A DNA stretch of 64,000 nucleotides from Lyophyllum atratum (taxonomy: Eukaryota; Basidiomycota; Agaricomycetes; Agaricales; Lyophyllaceae), in NCBI GenBank assembly GCA_014905825.1, contig JACGCN010000023.1, positions 558,001-622,000 of the forward strand, read 5' to 3'. The notes under the pieces were generated by a model that was not told the DNA's origin, did not search any database, and saw only the letters and a list, made by a program, of their open reading frames with translations. This document shows positions 44,748 to 56,801 of this stretch, piece by piece. Made by a program: the position numbers and the translations under genes. The number at the start of each line of letters is the position of its first letter. Position 1 is the first letter of the stretch.

Positions 44748-46313
44748 CTAAGGTGGTTCTTCCACCGACAAACTGGATTGCGCCCGTGCCGTGTCTTTGC
44801 CACTACTCGAATGGTGCCATTCGGCCATGCTCTTGTCTCTCAGGTACATGTGATCATTGAGCACAGCCATGAGCGTGCCATTCGAATACCTGTGAGGTAT
44901 TGATTAGTGAATGGGCTACGCAGAGGCCTGCACAACACAGCTTACAGTTTCCCGAACACATAACCGCTATTGTATTCGTTCAACAAAGGGAAGTTGTTAC
45001 TCGATTGAACGATAGAACTCACAAAGCCACAGACGCCGTGGAGTTGAGACTCGGAATCTGAAGACGTGGTACCTAAGTTATTTAATCAAAAGTTAATATC
45101 ATTGAACGGGAACTTCGACTCAGCATACTTACTAAGAGGCACACCAGCATGGCGATCACAATCAAAGCTAATGCATCTAGGTACAAAGCCCGAATGCTCC
45201 TGGGGAATGCGAACCTGTAAGTGTGACTGTCTCCACCGTGAGTCGCACAATTTGGACTAGTAGAGTACCTGTTTGCGGGAGTTGTGAACGACTCCCCTCC
45301 CGCAGAAGCTAGGAGAATAATTCATGATCTGGACACTTCCCAGACGAGCGCGTAACTTACTAGCCACGTGGCCCACGTCATGATGACCGCAATCAATGTG
45401 TCTGCCAGGGCACCACCCGCTAACCAAAACCAGGTTATATACTATAAGAACCGAATTCAGTTGCACAAAACGACAGGAAGGAACTTACGCAGGTTTGAAT
45501 GATAAGGGTATTCAATTCAGCAAGGCTGGCAAGTTGGAATCCCTAGAAATGTAGCACAGTCATCGTCAGCTTGAGAGAATACAGAGAATAGCATACCCCA
45601 ATCCCATTGGAGAGCGCGCCACCCAGGGAAGCCATTGCGACCTAGGTATTGAGTTAAGCACAATCAAGCTCCAGAGACTGGCGCCACACGAACCACGAGC
45701 ACTATGCTGGGAAGCCAGACAGATTTCTGCAAAACCCCAATTCTCCAACAGAAAAGTACTTGTACAATGAATGCGAGTAGTCCATCAAGGATTGGGACGT
45801 TGAATGGTGAGATGAGCGGGGCAGCCATCTCGCGCATGTCTCCGTATCCCGATGCGAACCAGCGGTATGAATCTACTGCGACGAGGATTGTTTGGATGGT
45901 GTCGATAGCAAAGACGGTGTATACTAGAGGGCAAGCAGCGACCAGTGTTAGCTTTATGGGTAATCGAAGAGATTTTCATGGTTACCGAGCCACTTAAGCT
46001 TCATCGAATCCTTTGGAAAACATTGCGAGTATACGTCTGTCATCATCATTAGTATTCTGGGGTTTGTCGATCATGACCTAGCTCACAGGTTTGAATGACG
46101 AGGATCCCATATAGAAACCAGCCAAGATTAATCCCGATGAGCTAGTGCAGGCATTAAGTTACATGGTGGTCAATATACATGGATGATAGGACTTACAGGG
46201 GGGCCCGTTCTAGCAACCCACGATTATGGAGTGAAACCTGTGATGAACTGAAAGACTCACATAGACGCTATTGTACTCGGAATCGGCGGCAGGGGCTGAG
46301 GTACTGAAGCCAT
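44748..46313 (-). CDS. DUF6534-family multi-span membrane protein, copy 2
   Basis: About ten small exons rebuild a seven-helix-type membrane protein. It starts MASVPQPLPPIPSTIASM, then LIGINLGWFLYGILVIQT, YVYSQCFPKDSMKLKW, then YTVFAIDTIQTILVAVDSYR, PLISPFNVPILDGLLAFIVQ, VLFCWRIGVLQKSVWLPSIV, SLGGALSNGIG, FQLASLAELNTLIIQT, WFWLAGGALADTLIAVIMTW and VRLTVETVTLTALIVIAMLV. The C-terminal exon reads YSNGTLMAVLNDHMYLRDKS, then shifts frame after SSSGKDT relative to copy 1 (one base missing) and stops at 44748. DUF6534 proteins are abundant in Agaricomycetes; no function is known. The protein is probably expressed with a shortened, altered cytosolic tail. An extra nine-base direct repeat inserts one WAT-like step in VIMTWATWL. 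Confidence 0.75.
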
Positions 46314-46430
46314 CACACAAGTTATGCTTGAAATTAGAGCAAATGACTAGTCGTAATCTCGTTCTTGTGACGTCGTAAAGCCGAGCGGAATCGTCAGCCT
46401 ATTCAACCCAACGCCCTGTAGATCCCGCCC

Positions 46431-46437
46431 TATATAT
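46431..46437 (-). promoter_or_regulatory. TATA box of DUF6534 copy 2
   Basis: ATATATA on the minus strand (GGATATATAGGGCGGG context) lies about 120 bp upstream of the ATG at 46313, as in the other family copies. Confidence 0.5.
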
Positions 46438-49033
46438 CCTCAACTGAACAGGACGTCCACGGAAACCAGGGTAAGAGTTATGTAAGGATCCACCTTGTCA
46501 CATCGCATCGCCCACTATGGCTACAAATCAACTGGGCGCTGTACATTGGCTGTACACAGGATAAACATCGCATGATATCAGGCTTTGTTGATGAGCAGGA
46601 AGCTCACAATGACATTGACATGTTCGGTCCCACCGTCGTGAAACACATAGTATGCAAGTTGCCTCTGCACTGTTCCGCATTAGCGCTGTGCGGTTGTCTG
46701 AGTGCGTGTTACATCCTGTGGTTTGGCTGGAAGACGATATCGCAGACTCTGCCTGTACCGATTTTGTCGTGTGGCGCCCGCCGCCGGCGGAGACTGGCTG
46801 GAAGATCTGGTCGCGGCCACCAGCGGCCACCAGCAGCCACCATCACTCAGTGAGTATGGTTCCCAGGACGGGGCTCAGGCTGTGCACCATGGAGTCCAAA
46901 ATGATAACCACAGTTCGAAACCTGCTTCGCTCATAATTGTTAGCAATTGTATGTAAGTACGTGATCATGATGCATGGACCAGCTGTCAATACCGTTTCAC
47001 TGATGACGAGATAGCAACAGACGAAGACTGCTCGCGCAGCATGAGTTGATAATGCTTGCGCGTCGCATGCTACTGAGCCGTATCAATCGAAGCATCACCT
47101 ACTTACTCAAGGAAACTTCGAACGAGAGTGCAATTCAATCGAGCCTGCAGCGCCGTCTCGTTACGTTGCATGAGCTTACATCACCATCTGAGAAGCTATG
47201 CGTTTAGAGCGTCAATATTCACGCCGAAATCTTTGAGAGTGTATCGTGACTCCAAATAGCTGTCGTAGATGCGAACTCGACTCACCATTAGTTTGCCGGG
47301 AAGGGAAAGGAACACTAGCCTCGGACTGACATCTGGGAATCATTCGCTATACGGATTTAGGAAGGGTTATCACATATTAGAGTTACTTACCATGATCCAG
47401 CCCAGGAGGCGACAGAACGCCAACTTTGAACAGTTAGAAGGGACACAGGGTCTCCTGACCGGCCTTCCAAAAGTTTGGCTTGAGGCGCTTTGGTGCTAGA
47501 ACAATTTATTAGAGACAGTTGATCCATCGTACACAGTAAAGCGCCTTTCACAAAGTGAAGCTGCGGTGTTTTAGCCTTGAGCCAGCATTTTTACGCAGGC
47601 GTAGCCAATCTTGAAAAGCGGCGACGTATCACAAAATCAGCAAATTTCGCGCCTTACTCAAGCGGTATCGCACATACAACCCCCTATACAACCGCCTAAA
47701 ATTTGATCTGACCATAATCACGTCGGGGAGATTCTGTCAGAATGGCAGTATGTCCCTCCTCCGGTCTTCAGCCTGTCCAATGGCATAATGTCCGAGAGGA
47801 GCTTCTGAGGACACTACCACCCACCACCCCCGATTGCGGGTCCTGGAGGGCCAGGAGCAAATCGGAATGCAGTCCGCAGCAGTTGAAAATGCCCCAGGGC
47901 CTGGTTCGTTGTTGTAGTTTTTGCCACAAATGCAGGCGAGGTGTCGTCGTAAACAGCGCTTTTTGAAAGCTGGAAAGTGGCCAGAAGCAGCCCAGCCAGA
48001 GGTTTGTCGTGATGTAAGAGCGGCACGCGTATCTTCGGTCCATCGCAGCGGAGGAGTGCACGTCGTCGTTGACACTTTCAAATGGGGATGTATGTTGTTC
48101 ACTGCGGCCAATTCTCGGGGCCGCGCTCAAGAGGCAAAGCTTTCTAGACAGAAACGAGGGGAATATATGAGATCTTCAGCGATGAGGTGTACTAGGGTGT
48201 ACTAGGTTGTTGAGAGGTGAATATATGAAGCGGTGAGCTCTTGTTAAAATGCGCGTGACGGGAAGGACAAAGGAAGGACCTTCCATACAAGGCAAGAGAG
48301 GGCTCATTGACAGGTTGCACCGAATCGAGCTCTGAGTGACAGGGAAGTTCCTCGTCTCGTCCCCCAACATCCCCCGCACAGCAGCTTCGCGACCGCTACG
48401 CATTCCGTACTTACGACCCGACATTCATCGGCCATATTACTTAGTGAGGTTAAGTAAACGGAAAACGTCCGGACTGCAGCCACGCGGGAAACTGCACCCT
48501 GCCAACATGGCGGATGACCCAGTACTTGCCCAAGTACCTTGAAGCAGTTGTTCGCTGTCTTTTCAACGCGTTCTCCGGAGCCGTGGCTGTCCCCTTGAAT
48601 ATGATACCACTACCCGAACGGGGAACTGGACGTGTATACGTAGGTATACGTGTCGCGTCGCTACCGATTGAGGACGGGGTTCGATCGACCCCCTACCATG
48701 GATTATGGTCACCATTTCAGAGGCTCCTCGCACAATGCTATCCAGTCTCGACGCGCACAATGCTGTCCAGTCTCGAACAGCGGGGTGACCAGGGGATGAA
48801 CATTGACGAGAAATTCTGCCACTACTTGGCGTACATGTGCGTGATCGTAAGTTTTTCCCCTAAGTTTTTCACTTTTTCTCCCGTCACCGCGATATTGCGA
48901 TCAAACACTCGGCTATCATCTTTCGCAATATATTTTTATCGTCTCAACCCAACGCTGGCGCATTCTGGTTGTTATCCGTCCTTTCTCTTCTTCCCTTCCT
49001 TTTGCGCCATTTCGCGACGCGGATACTTACCCC
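46438..49033. other. Long intergenic region, 2.6 kb
   Basis: No gene I can support. Overlapping open frames (46528-46956, 47269-47499, 47737-48130, 48514-49062) show no domain and no consistent splice structure. A short GCCACCAGC-type triplet run lies near 46815-46845. The right end should carry the desaturase promoter and 5' UTR. Confidence 0.35.
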
Positions 49034-50790
49034 ATGTCTCCCGTCGTAGAGGAACGCCATGAGCAGACGCCTGTCGTTGTCCCTAATCTTTCCATGAAAG
49101 AGCTACTCGATGCCATACCGTATGTGGATTCTTGTCACAATTTCGAAAAATTGTGTTGACGTGTCTGTGTCCTTGCCAGTTCGCACTGTTTTGAGCGATC
49201 AGCTTTGAAGTCTTCGGCCTATGCGTACGTGCCTTACAAGCAACCCAATTCGTCTTTCGATTTGACACTTCTTTCAGCTTCTGGGACTTGTTCGTTATTG
49301 CATGCATCTACCAAGCGACACTCTATGCGGAGGCGTATATCCCGTTGCTACCGTATCCCGCCTTCCACGGCTTTGCATGGGTCGCGCTTTGGGCGTTTTA
49401 CAGCTTCTGGGTCGGACTCTTCGGAATGGGGTTATGGGTGATCGCCCACGAATGTGGACATCAGGCCTTCTCGGCATCCAAGCAATTGAATAACGCGGTC
49501 GGCTGGGTCTTGCATTCTGCGTTCGTGGCTAATATGTTACATTCACATCCTCCGTCGCTGACTCTCTGCGCTCCGTTTCGTCCTACAGGCTTGGCGTTCC
49601 CTACCATGCCTGGCGAATCAGCCATGCCAAGCATCACGCCGCTACGTGCCACATGTCGCAGGACCAGGTTTTCGTTCCTTGGACACGCAAGGAAAAGCGT
49701 GCTCCTGAGTTCAACCCCGCTGGCGAGAACCTCTCCGGATCCACTGTCTCTCAGGAAATCAAACGGGAACTCTTCGAAGCTCTGGGCGACTCACCTCTCG
49801 GTGCAAGTCTGCAATGTGTAATATATCTCGTCCGTGCATCTCCCTCGCTATTCCCCGTTGTACAGTGGCTGACTGATTTTGTATTCAGCTCGCTGGACTG
49901 CCACTTTACCTTGTTCAGAATACGTCTGGCCAACCTAGATACCCTAAAGGCACTAATCGTGAGTAATGTTTAGTTTGAATCATATCTCGCATGGCCTGAC
50001 CTCCATCTCTCTAGACTTCAACCCCACCTCAATCGTTTTCTCGCCCCATCAACGTGGACAAATCGTGTGGTCCGATTTCGGGATCTTCCTTTGGCTCGCA
50101 GCGATTGTTGCTGGATGCTTCTACTGGTCCTTCGCCGTTGTCTTCCGAGTCTATCTCGTCCCCTACCTCTGGTGCGTCATCTACTTGACATGGTCATGCT
50201 ATGAATGTACTAACAGAGGTACAGGGTCAACCATTGGCTTGTCCTTATCACTTTCCTGCAGCACACCGACCCTCTCATCCCCCACTACCGCGCCGACATG
50301 TTCAACTTCCAGCGGGGCGCCCTCTCGACCCTGGATCGCAGCCTCTTGGGAGACCTTGGCCCCGTGATGGGTTGGATCGCTGCCCATGCGACGAACGGAA
50401 TTTCTGAGACACATGTTCTTCACCATCTTACCAGCAAGATTCCCCATTACCACGCGTAAGAAGGCATATTCATCGTTCTAAGATGACACCTAATTCAGGC
50501 TATTATAGATGGGAAGCTGCAGCGGCACTGCGAAAGAAGTTGGAGGGAGCCGGTATCTACCGTCAAGGTGCACCGGGAGGCTGGAGAGAAGTGTATCGGG
50601 TGATGAGAGAATGCAAGGTCAGACTTTCCGCTTTGAAATTGTACCTATTTTTCTGATGCCCTTTCTGTAGTTTGTTGAAGACGAAGGCTCCGTCGTCTTC
50701 TATAAAAACGCTTATGGCGTCGCTGCTGCGCGTGCCGTCTTCCCCAAGACGGAGGATGAGAATGATTCCGGCGTCGAATTAAACAATTAG
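49034..50790 (+). CDS. FAD2: Delta-12 fatty acid desaturase (oleate to linoleate)
   Basis: This ER membrane di-iron enzyme introduces the second double bond into oleate to give linoleate. The start is MSPVVEERHEQTPVVVPNLS, followed by MKELLDAIPSHCFERSALKS across an intron and FWDLFVIACIYQATLYAEAY. The three histidine boxes are HECGHQAFSASKQLN (box 1, near 49450), HAKHHAATCHM (box 2, in the WRISHAKHH segment after the intron ending near 49589) and ETHVLHHLTSKIPHYHA (box 3, near 50410). Membrane helices flank them (GIFLWLAAIVAGCFYWSFAV). The C terminus ends ENDSGVELNN. About eight exons join in frame. Delta-12 is favoured over delta-15 from overall likeness to fungal Ole12-type enzymes; regioselectivity is not proven by sequence. 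Confidence 0.9.
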
Positions 50791-51070
50791 AACTCAAGGA
50801 CCTCCATAAATACTAGATTTCCCCTCGCCCCTATCGAGGCCACCTGTCATTTCTTGGATCTTAGGTTGTGGATATGGTAGTAATAGCACTATAGCACTAT
50901 AATAAAGTTAGCTGTGGACATCATCGTTATTTTCCATTCCTCCAGGTGAAAGTCAAGAGCCATGAAACGTCTAGTATCGTATTTGCAGAGATATGGAATG
51001 TGAGTTGAAGGTAGGTTGGTATTACATTACTTTAGATAGTTTCCGTTTTACTTTGTGAGATATCCAAGAC
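50791..51070. other. Convergent 3' region FAD2 / LYS2
   Basis: 280 bp between two stop codons. It contains an AATAAA-like ATAATAAAG near 50899 that could serve the desaturase transcript. Confidence 0.45.
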
Positions 51071-54000
51071 CTAAGCGCCGCTTCGGCCTGCTGCTCTAAC
51101 CGCGCCAGCGTTAACAAGTAACGGTAGCTGCTTTTCGGGGGATGGTAGCGAAGGTGGTGGCAAGAATCCGGCCGCAATGAGCCAGGCCAAGTACAAGCCC
51201 ATTATTGGCTCGGAAACTGTTGTAGCGAGTTCCCCAGTATGCTGCTCCAACAGCCTCCTTGTGTTCGTATCGTCGAGCTCGGGTGCCTTCGTGCTTGTGG
51301 GCAGGTCGTCGAGCACGAAGTGGAGCAAAGGGAAGAGCGCGTTGTCCTGGACTTCCATGACATGCTTCTCCAGCTTCCTCCGCCAGACGACGTATTCGCA
51401 AGGCTCGGTGGGGAAGCCATATTGCCGCAGGGATGTGAGCATGCCGTTGAAGGTGGGAAGGGGCCGTGCGGTGATGTGGAGGACGGACATGGGGGCTTCG
51501 GCAAGGGGTGATACGGCTGCAAGCGAAGTACATAATGCGACGTGATCCACGGGCACCATGTTGACGGTATTGTTGATGTCTGGGACGAGTCCGAGTTGTA
51601 CACAACCCTTGACCAGGCGCCAAATGAAATCGTCGGTGTTGGTAACTTTGAAACGCAAGGCATCAGGAAGGAGCTAAGAATGACGAAGACCAAAAGGGTC
51701 TCACCAGCTGTGCGAGAATCGCCTACGACATAACCAGGTCGCACGATGTGTCCCCTCAGGCCCCTCTTACCAGCCTCGAAGAGCAGCTTCTCGGAAACCC
51801 ACTTCGACTGGCCATACCCAGTCTTAAGACTCGACTTGGCACCTTCCAGATCATCGCTCTCAAGAACGCCATGTGATGTCGACTCAGAGAGGTGGAAATA
51901 ATAGTCAGTGTCGACCGCAGATGTCGAAGATACGAACACGAGGCTCTTCGGCTTCCCGGTAGCAGCAAGGTCGATCGCAGTGAGAGTGCCGAGTACGTTC
52001 GCGGCTCGGAGTTTTTCGTACGGGTATACCCAGTGCACCTACACGAAGGTCAGTGAGATATTCGCGCCATTGGTGGGATGATCTTACCAGTGCACCGTTG
52101 TGAAGCACGACATCCGCCTCGCCTGCTACCCGATCCCAACCGTCTTGTCCAAGCCCAAACAGCTCTTGACCAAGATCTCCTGTGACAACTTCTAACCGCC
52201 CGGACGATACCCATTCATCACTCCACACGCCACGGTCCGTAGATCCTTCCTTCAGACGTGCCAAAGCCTTCTCTGGCGTCGAAGCGCGAACAAGACAGAT
52301 AACCTTCTTTACTCTAGCTTGTCTCGAAAGGAGATCGCTAAGCACGAACGCTCCCAAGAAACCTGTAGCACCAGTGAGGAAAACTGTGATGGGATGTGCG
52401 TCGAAATCGGCTGAAGGCGACGGGTACGATGCCCGGAGCTGGGGAAGGAGATCGACATAATCCTGGCCGTATACCACGGGAGCCGCAGCCTTCGTGACGT
52501 CCGATGCAGCCGGAACGATCCCCTTATTCATCTCAAGACCGAGATCGGCGTTACGAAGAGCATCGACGGCGCGAACGAGGCCTTCGATCGTCGGCTGGTC
52601 GAAGACCAGGCCTAAAGGAGCATTGACGACGAACACCTTGCGGATTTCGAAGATCAGGCGAGTCGCCAGGATGGAATGGCCACCCAGATCGAAGAAGCTT
52701 TCGTCGGAAGGGATGGGCTGTGGGGCGTTCGGGAGGATGTTGGCCCAGATGGTACGCATCGTCGCTTCCGTCGATGTGCCTTTGCTCGCTGAAGGTGCTA
52801 TCATTGCAGCAGTTGTGGTATCGGGGAAAGGCAGGGCGGGTTTGTCAATCTTGCCGTTCGGGTTCAGTGGCATACGCTTCAATGGGACGAATACTGGCGA
52901 AGCATCATCAACCAAATCGAATCAATAGGAAGAAAGCTCTTACATGTCGGAACACTATAACTCGGGAGTTTCTTCTTCAGGTGTTCCCTGATATCCTTGA
53001 TGAGACGCCTATATCTGCGAATACCTCCAGCCAGACTCTTATCCTCTGCATCCTCCGGGATATCACTAGCATAGGCATCGAGGTCCGTGGTGTCGAGTGG
53101 TACGAAGTAGCTGACGAGGATCTTCTCCTCATCCTTATCCCTCCGTACCAACGTCACGTTTTCTCTCACGAGAGGATGCTGGCTCAGATGCGTGTCGATC
53201 TCTCCAAGTTCGATCCTGAAGCCACGGATTTTGACCTGATCGTCTGCACGTCCGGTGCATTCGACGATACCATCGGGGAGATATCGCCCGAGATCACCTG
53301 AGCGATACATACGATCTCGTATCCCCTTCCAGTACCGTGCTTCGGGACCAGCACCGCCTTCGACAGGGTGCATGATGGTGTCCTTCCGTGCCGGGGCATT
53401 GGCGGAAAACCAGTTAGCCACGAACTTCTCCGCGCTCGCGTCGGCATCCAGGTACCCCTCTGCCAGACCACCGGAGCGGACGTAGATCTCGCCAACCTCT
53501 CCGACGGCGCAAGGGACGTTCCTGTCGTTCCTGTTGACGACGAGCAGCTGGACATCGATCATTCCTTCACCGGCGGGCATGATATCCTTCTGTAATGCTA
53601 GGAAGGTGGAGTCTTCGGAGACGGGAGGGATGGCGAAGTACGAGACCGCGCGTTGGGTCTCGGTGGTCCCGTACATGTTGATGATGCGGACGTTTGCGGC
53701 CAGAGCTTGGAGCCGGAGACAGTCGCGCTTGGTAAGGACATCTCCGACGAAAAATGCGTTGCGGAGGGATGGGATTTGACTCGCGGCTTGCGCTGAGAGT
53801 AGCTGACCCATGGCAGGTGTTAGATGTGTAATAGTAACTTCGCTCGCCGCCATCCATTCGGCGAGACGCCCGGGGGTACCGATGTCGTCAGCAGTCGGAA
53901 CGTGAAGTTGTGCACCGAAAAAGAGAGGCGTGAACACTGGATGGATGATCAGAGGAAGGTTCATAGGACGGATTAGAACAAGAATACGTACTATCACGTT

Positions 54001-55584
54001 GAATAGGGTCGTGCGCAATGCCACTCAACATCGTAAACTTAGAGTTTTCGTCGAGCCCGAAGCGCTCTCCCATCCAAGGGAAGAAGTGCGTCAGGCTGAA
54101 GTGCCTCCCTCTGACGCCCTTGGGAATTCCTGTGCTCCCGCTTGTGAAGGAAAGGGTCCCAACACTATCGGGCCCGAGAGCGACGTTAGGATCGGTGTCT
54201 CCCAGCCGCGTGTGCGACTGTAGTACATCGACACCGTTTGCATCTAGTCCTCCAGAGATACCACCACCAGGTAAAACTTCCAAAGCAGGGACTTCAACAC
54301 GAATCTTCAATTCCGTAGATAAGAACTCGCGGACTGAAGGGCCGATGGCGCCAGCACCCTTGAGGACCACCAATCCACGTGGTTGTGCTACGCGAAGGTA
54401 TATAATTTGCCGAGACGCCGGATAAGCTGGGTCTATATATGTCGCTTAGATTAGGTCGTAGAACAAGTTGTGGGAAGACGAAGCTGACCGATGACTGAAA
54501 ATGTGGCACCAGCCTTGAGAACAGCCATAACAGCGACGACGAGGTCGACGCTGCGGTGCGCGTAGATCATTACAACCTCCTCCCTCTGGACGCCCTCCTT
54601 AATGAGATGATGTGAAAGGACGTTCGCCGCGCGTAGAATGTCACCATAGGTATATGTGACGCGTTCCTGGGGATCGGAAAGGGATGCGGCCGGAATACTC
54701 TGGATGACACAAGGCCTGTCTGGCCATTGGCGGGCATTGCGAGAAAACACGTCCGTGATGGCCCCCTTCCAACCACACCAGTTCAGGTCACCAGTGGGAT
54801 CGGGTAGCTTGACCTTCTGGGAAGGCGTAAGGAGTGGAACAGAGCCGACTGGGGCTACGGGATTTGAGGAGACTTTGCGAAGAAGAATAGATAATTGATC
54901 GATGATGGATGTAATGCGGTTGGAAGTGAAAAGAAGGGAGTTGTAGAGAATGCGCAAAGAGATCTGTGGGGCCAGCGATGAACGCGTCGATACTGGAGGA
55001 CGCGTAACGAAGATGGTGAGATCGGATGTCAAGCTAGTCGATCGAATAAAAGTATCCTCTGGTAGATCTGTTTCGTCGAAGAAACGAACGCGAAAGAGAG
55101 GTGATTCGAGGCCTTCGTCTTTGCCTTTGTTGAGTTCCTTGGTCAGAACGTCGAATGGGATCGCATCGGACGCCGCCTCCCTTTCTACCTGCTGTACGCG
55201 TCTGACAACAGCCCAGAATGGATCGGTGGGTTGGACTGATAGACGAAGAACCAATGGGTCGTGCGCGTTTGCAGACGAGGAACCGATCACAACGTCTGTG
55301 TCACCGGTGTACCGATGAAGGAGAACAGTAAATGCTGCTAGCAAAAGATGGAACGCAGATGGTCGTTTAGCGTCAATCACTTCTTCGTCATCGTCACTGT
55401 CCTCGTCCTCGTTGTATAGAAGGAGTTTGAGGAGACTCAAGGACGCTTGCTCGGAAAGTTGAGCCAGATGTGCTGTTTCGATGACTTTATTCGCCCTGGA
55501 CGGCCTCGGGTAATCCGTGGGTAGCGAGATAGAGGGAAGGTTTTGCAATCTGGACAATACTCTGGCAAGACGTTCGTCCGCCAT
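51071..55584 (-). CDS. LYS2: L-2-aminoadipate reductase (large subunit)
   Basis: Lys2 activates alpha-aminoadipate with ATP, loads it on its carrier and reduces it with NADPH to the semialdehyde, a fungal lysine-synthesis step. Order: a condensation-like N-terminal region ([20 protein letters not shown]), adenylation domain ([69 protein letters not shown]), carrier domain with the phosphopantetheine Ser in [14 protein letters not shown], and a reductase domain ([72 protein letters not shown]). Introns are 54488-54433, 53991-53937, 52943-52894, 52087-52039 and 51704-51646. The length, about 1400 residues, is full. It needs a Lys5-type transferase, not in this window. Confidence 0.96.
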
Positions 55585-55895
55585 TTTTTGGACGTGGATG
55601 GGGCTAGCACTATTGACTCAAGCGATAGAACTTTGTATTCAATCACAATTTTTTGTATGACTCAAATCTAGTCGCTTACCTCAGGACACGTGGATCTCGA
55701 TCACAAGTCGATCACAATATCAATAGATCGACCGACGACAAGCCGATGCCGTGCCGCCGTCGCCCGCCCCAGTAACCAGTTAATCAACATCAACATTCTT
55801 TCCTATTCTTTCTACATACAGATTACATCCACGGTTCCTTGCGTGTTGCACTATCTCCTACCACAAAACTTCTATCAAGAACAATAGCGCTGCAG

Positions 55896-56028
55896 AGAAT
55901 TCTTCGACAACTACCCCGAGTCCGCTGTCCAACACAGATTAATCCAGAATGCCTTCGTCGCCTATCATGCAGGCTTTGGGTTGCTGCTAAACTTTGAACG
56001 TCTTCGATGCCACGAAGGGTCACTCAAG
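55896..56028 (+). other. Orphan exon-like segment
   Basis: The frame EFFDNYPESAVQHRLIQN, AFVAYHAGFGLLLNFERLR, CHEGSLK is open between an acceptor-like CTGCAG and a donor-like GTATGA at 56029. It looks coding, but an in-frame TAG lies just upstream and no partner exon was found. The rest of 55585-56721 shows no gene; it should carry the LYS2 promoter at its left end. Confidence 0.3.
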
Positions 56029-56721
56029 GTATGAGTGGTATGGACTGTGTCTGATATCTCAGGACTAGCTCATAGGAATAAAGCTCAATTCGTGTTGGGA
56101 TGTCACGATAGCGGAGCGATTCAGAAGGTGGATATGGACGTGCTTATTTTACTTGTTTGCTTTGCGAAATCCTTCCTTTGCTTGCAAGGCACTTTGCAGG
56201 CGTCACGCTATGCCCCACGGTGATAGTCGTGCAAAAGGCGGACCGTTTCAAGGCGAAACGTTCGTCAGTAGAACTACCGAGGTCTCCGAAGGCACGCCAC
56301 TGCATGTGTTCTCGCTGCACATCCCCTGAGGTGAATCGTTGGCGCTATTATCGCCCTTGAACTGACTCAGCTGGGTCGGTGAGTGGACAACGACATGGGT
56401 GGGGCGCGCAATCGTCTTGCAATGTCTCATATCTTCCCTCCTGTGCAACAGCTCGACTCGCGCGCTTTAAGGTCTATATAATCGTCTTTGCGCTTGTACA
56501 GGGCTTCTGTCCATGAATTTCGAACAGCCCCAGGACAAAGGACGCGAAGGGGAGGACCAACTGCCATCCAAATGGGCGCAGAAGATTCCTTCGCAGCCGG
56601 ATCATTCAACCACTGACATCCGGTTCTAACGCCTTCTTTAGTACATCTGCCGTGGCAGCACCATGGCAGTATCAACTTAATCGGCGGTTCTCGGTCACCG
56701 GTGGTTGCGATTCTGATCTGT

Positions 56722-56728
56722 ATATAGC
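56722..56728 (+). promoter_or_regulatory. TATA box of DUF6534 copy 3
   Basis: TATATAG lies 74 bp upstream of the ATG at 56802. Confidence 0.55.
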
Positions 56729-56801
56729 GCGTTAGAAAAACGACTAGCACTAGCTAGCTGACGCCGGACTCCCTCTCCAAGTTTCACCGCTAACTTGCCT
56801 G

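Noticed and set aside
51071..55584. Reading the adenylation-carrier-reductase gene as a secondary-metabolite NRPS-like enzyme
   Set aside because: Motifs and full length match Lys2 throughout ([40 protein letters not shown]).
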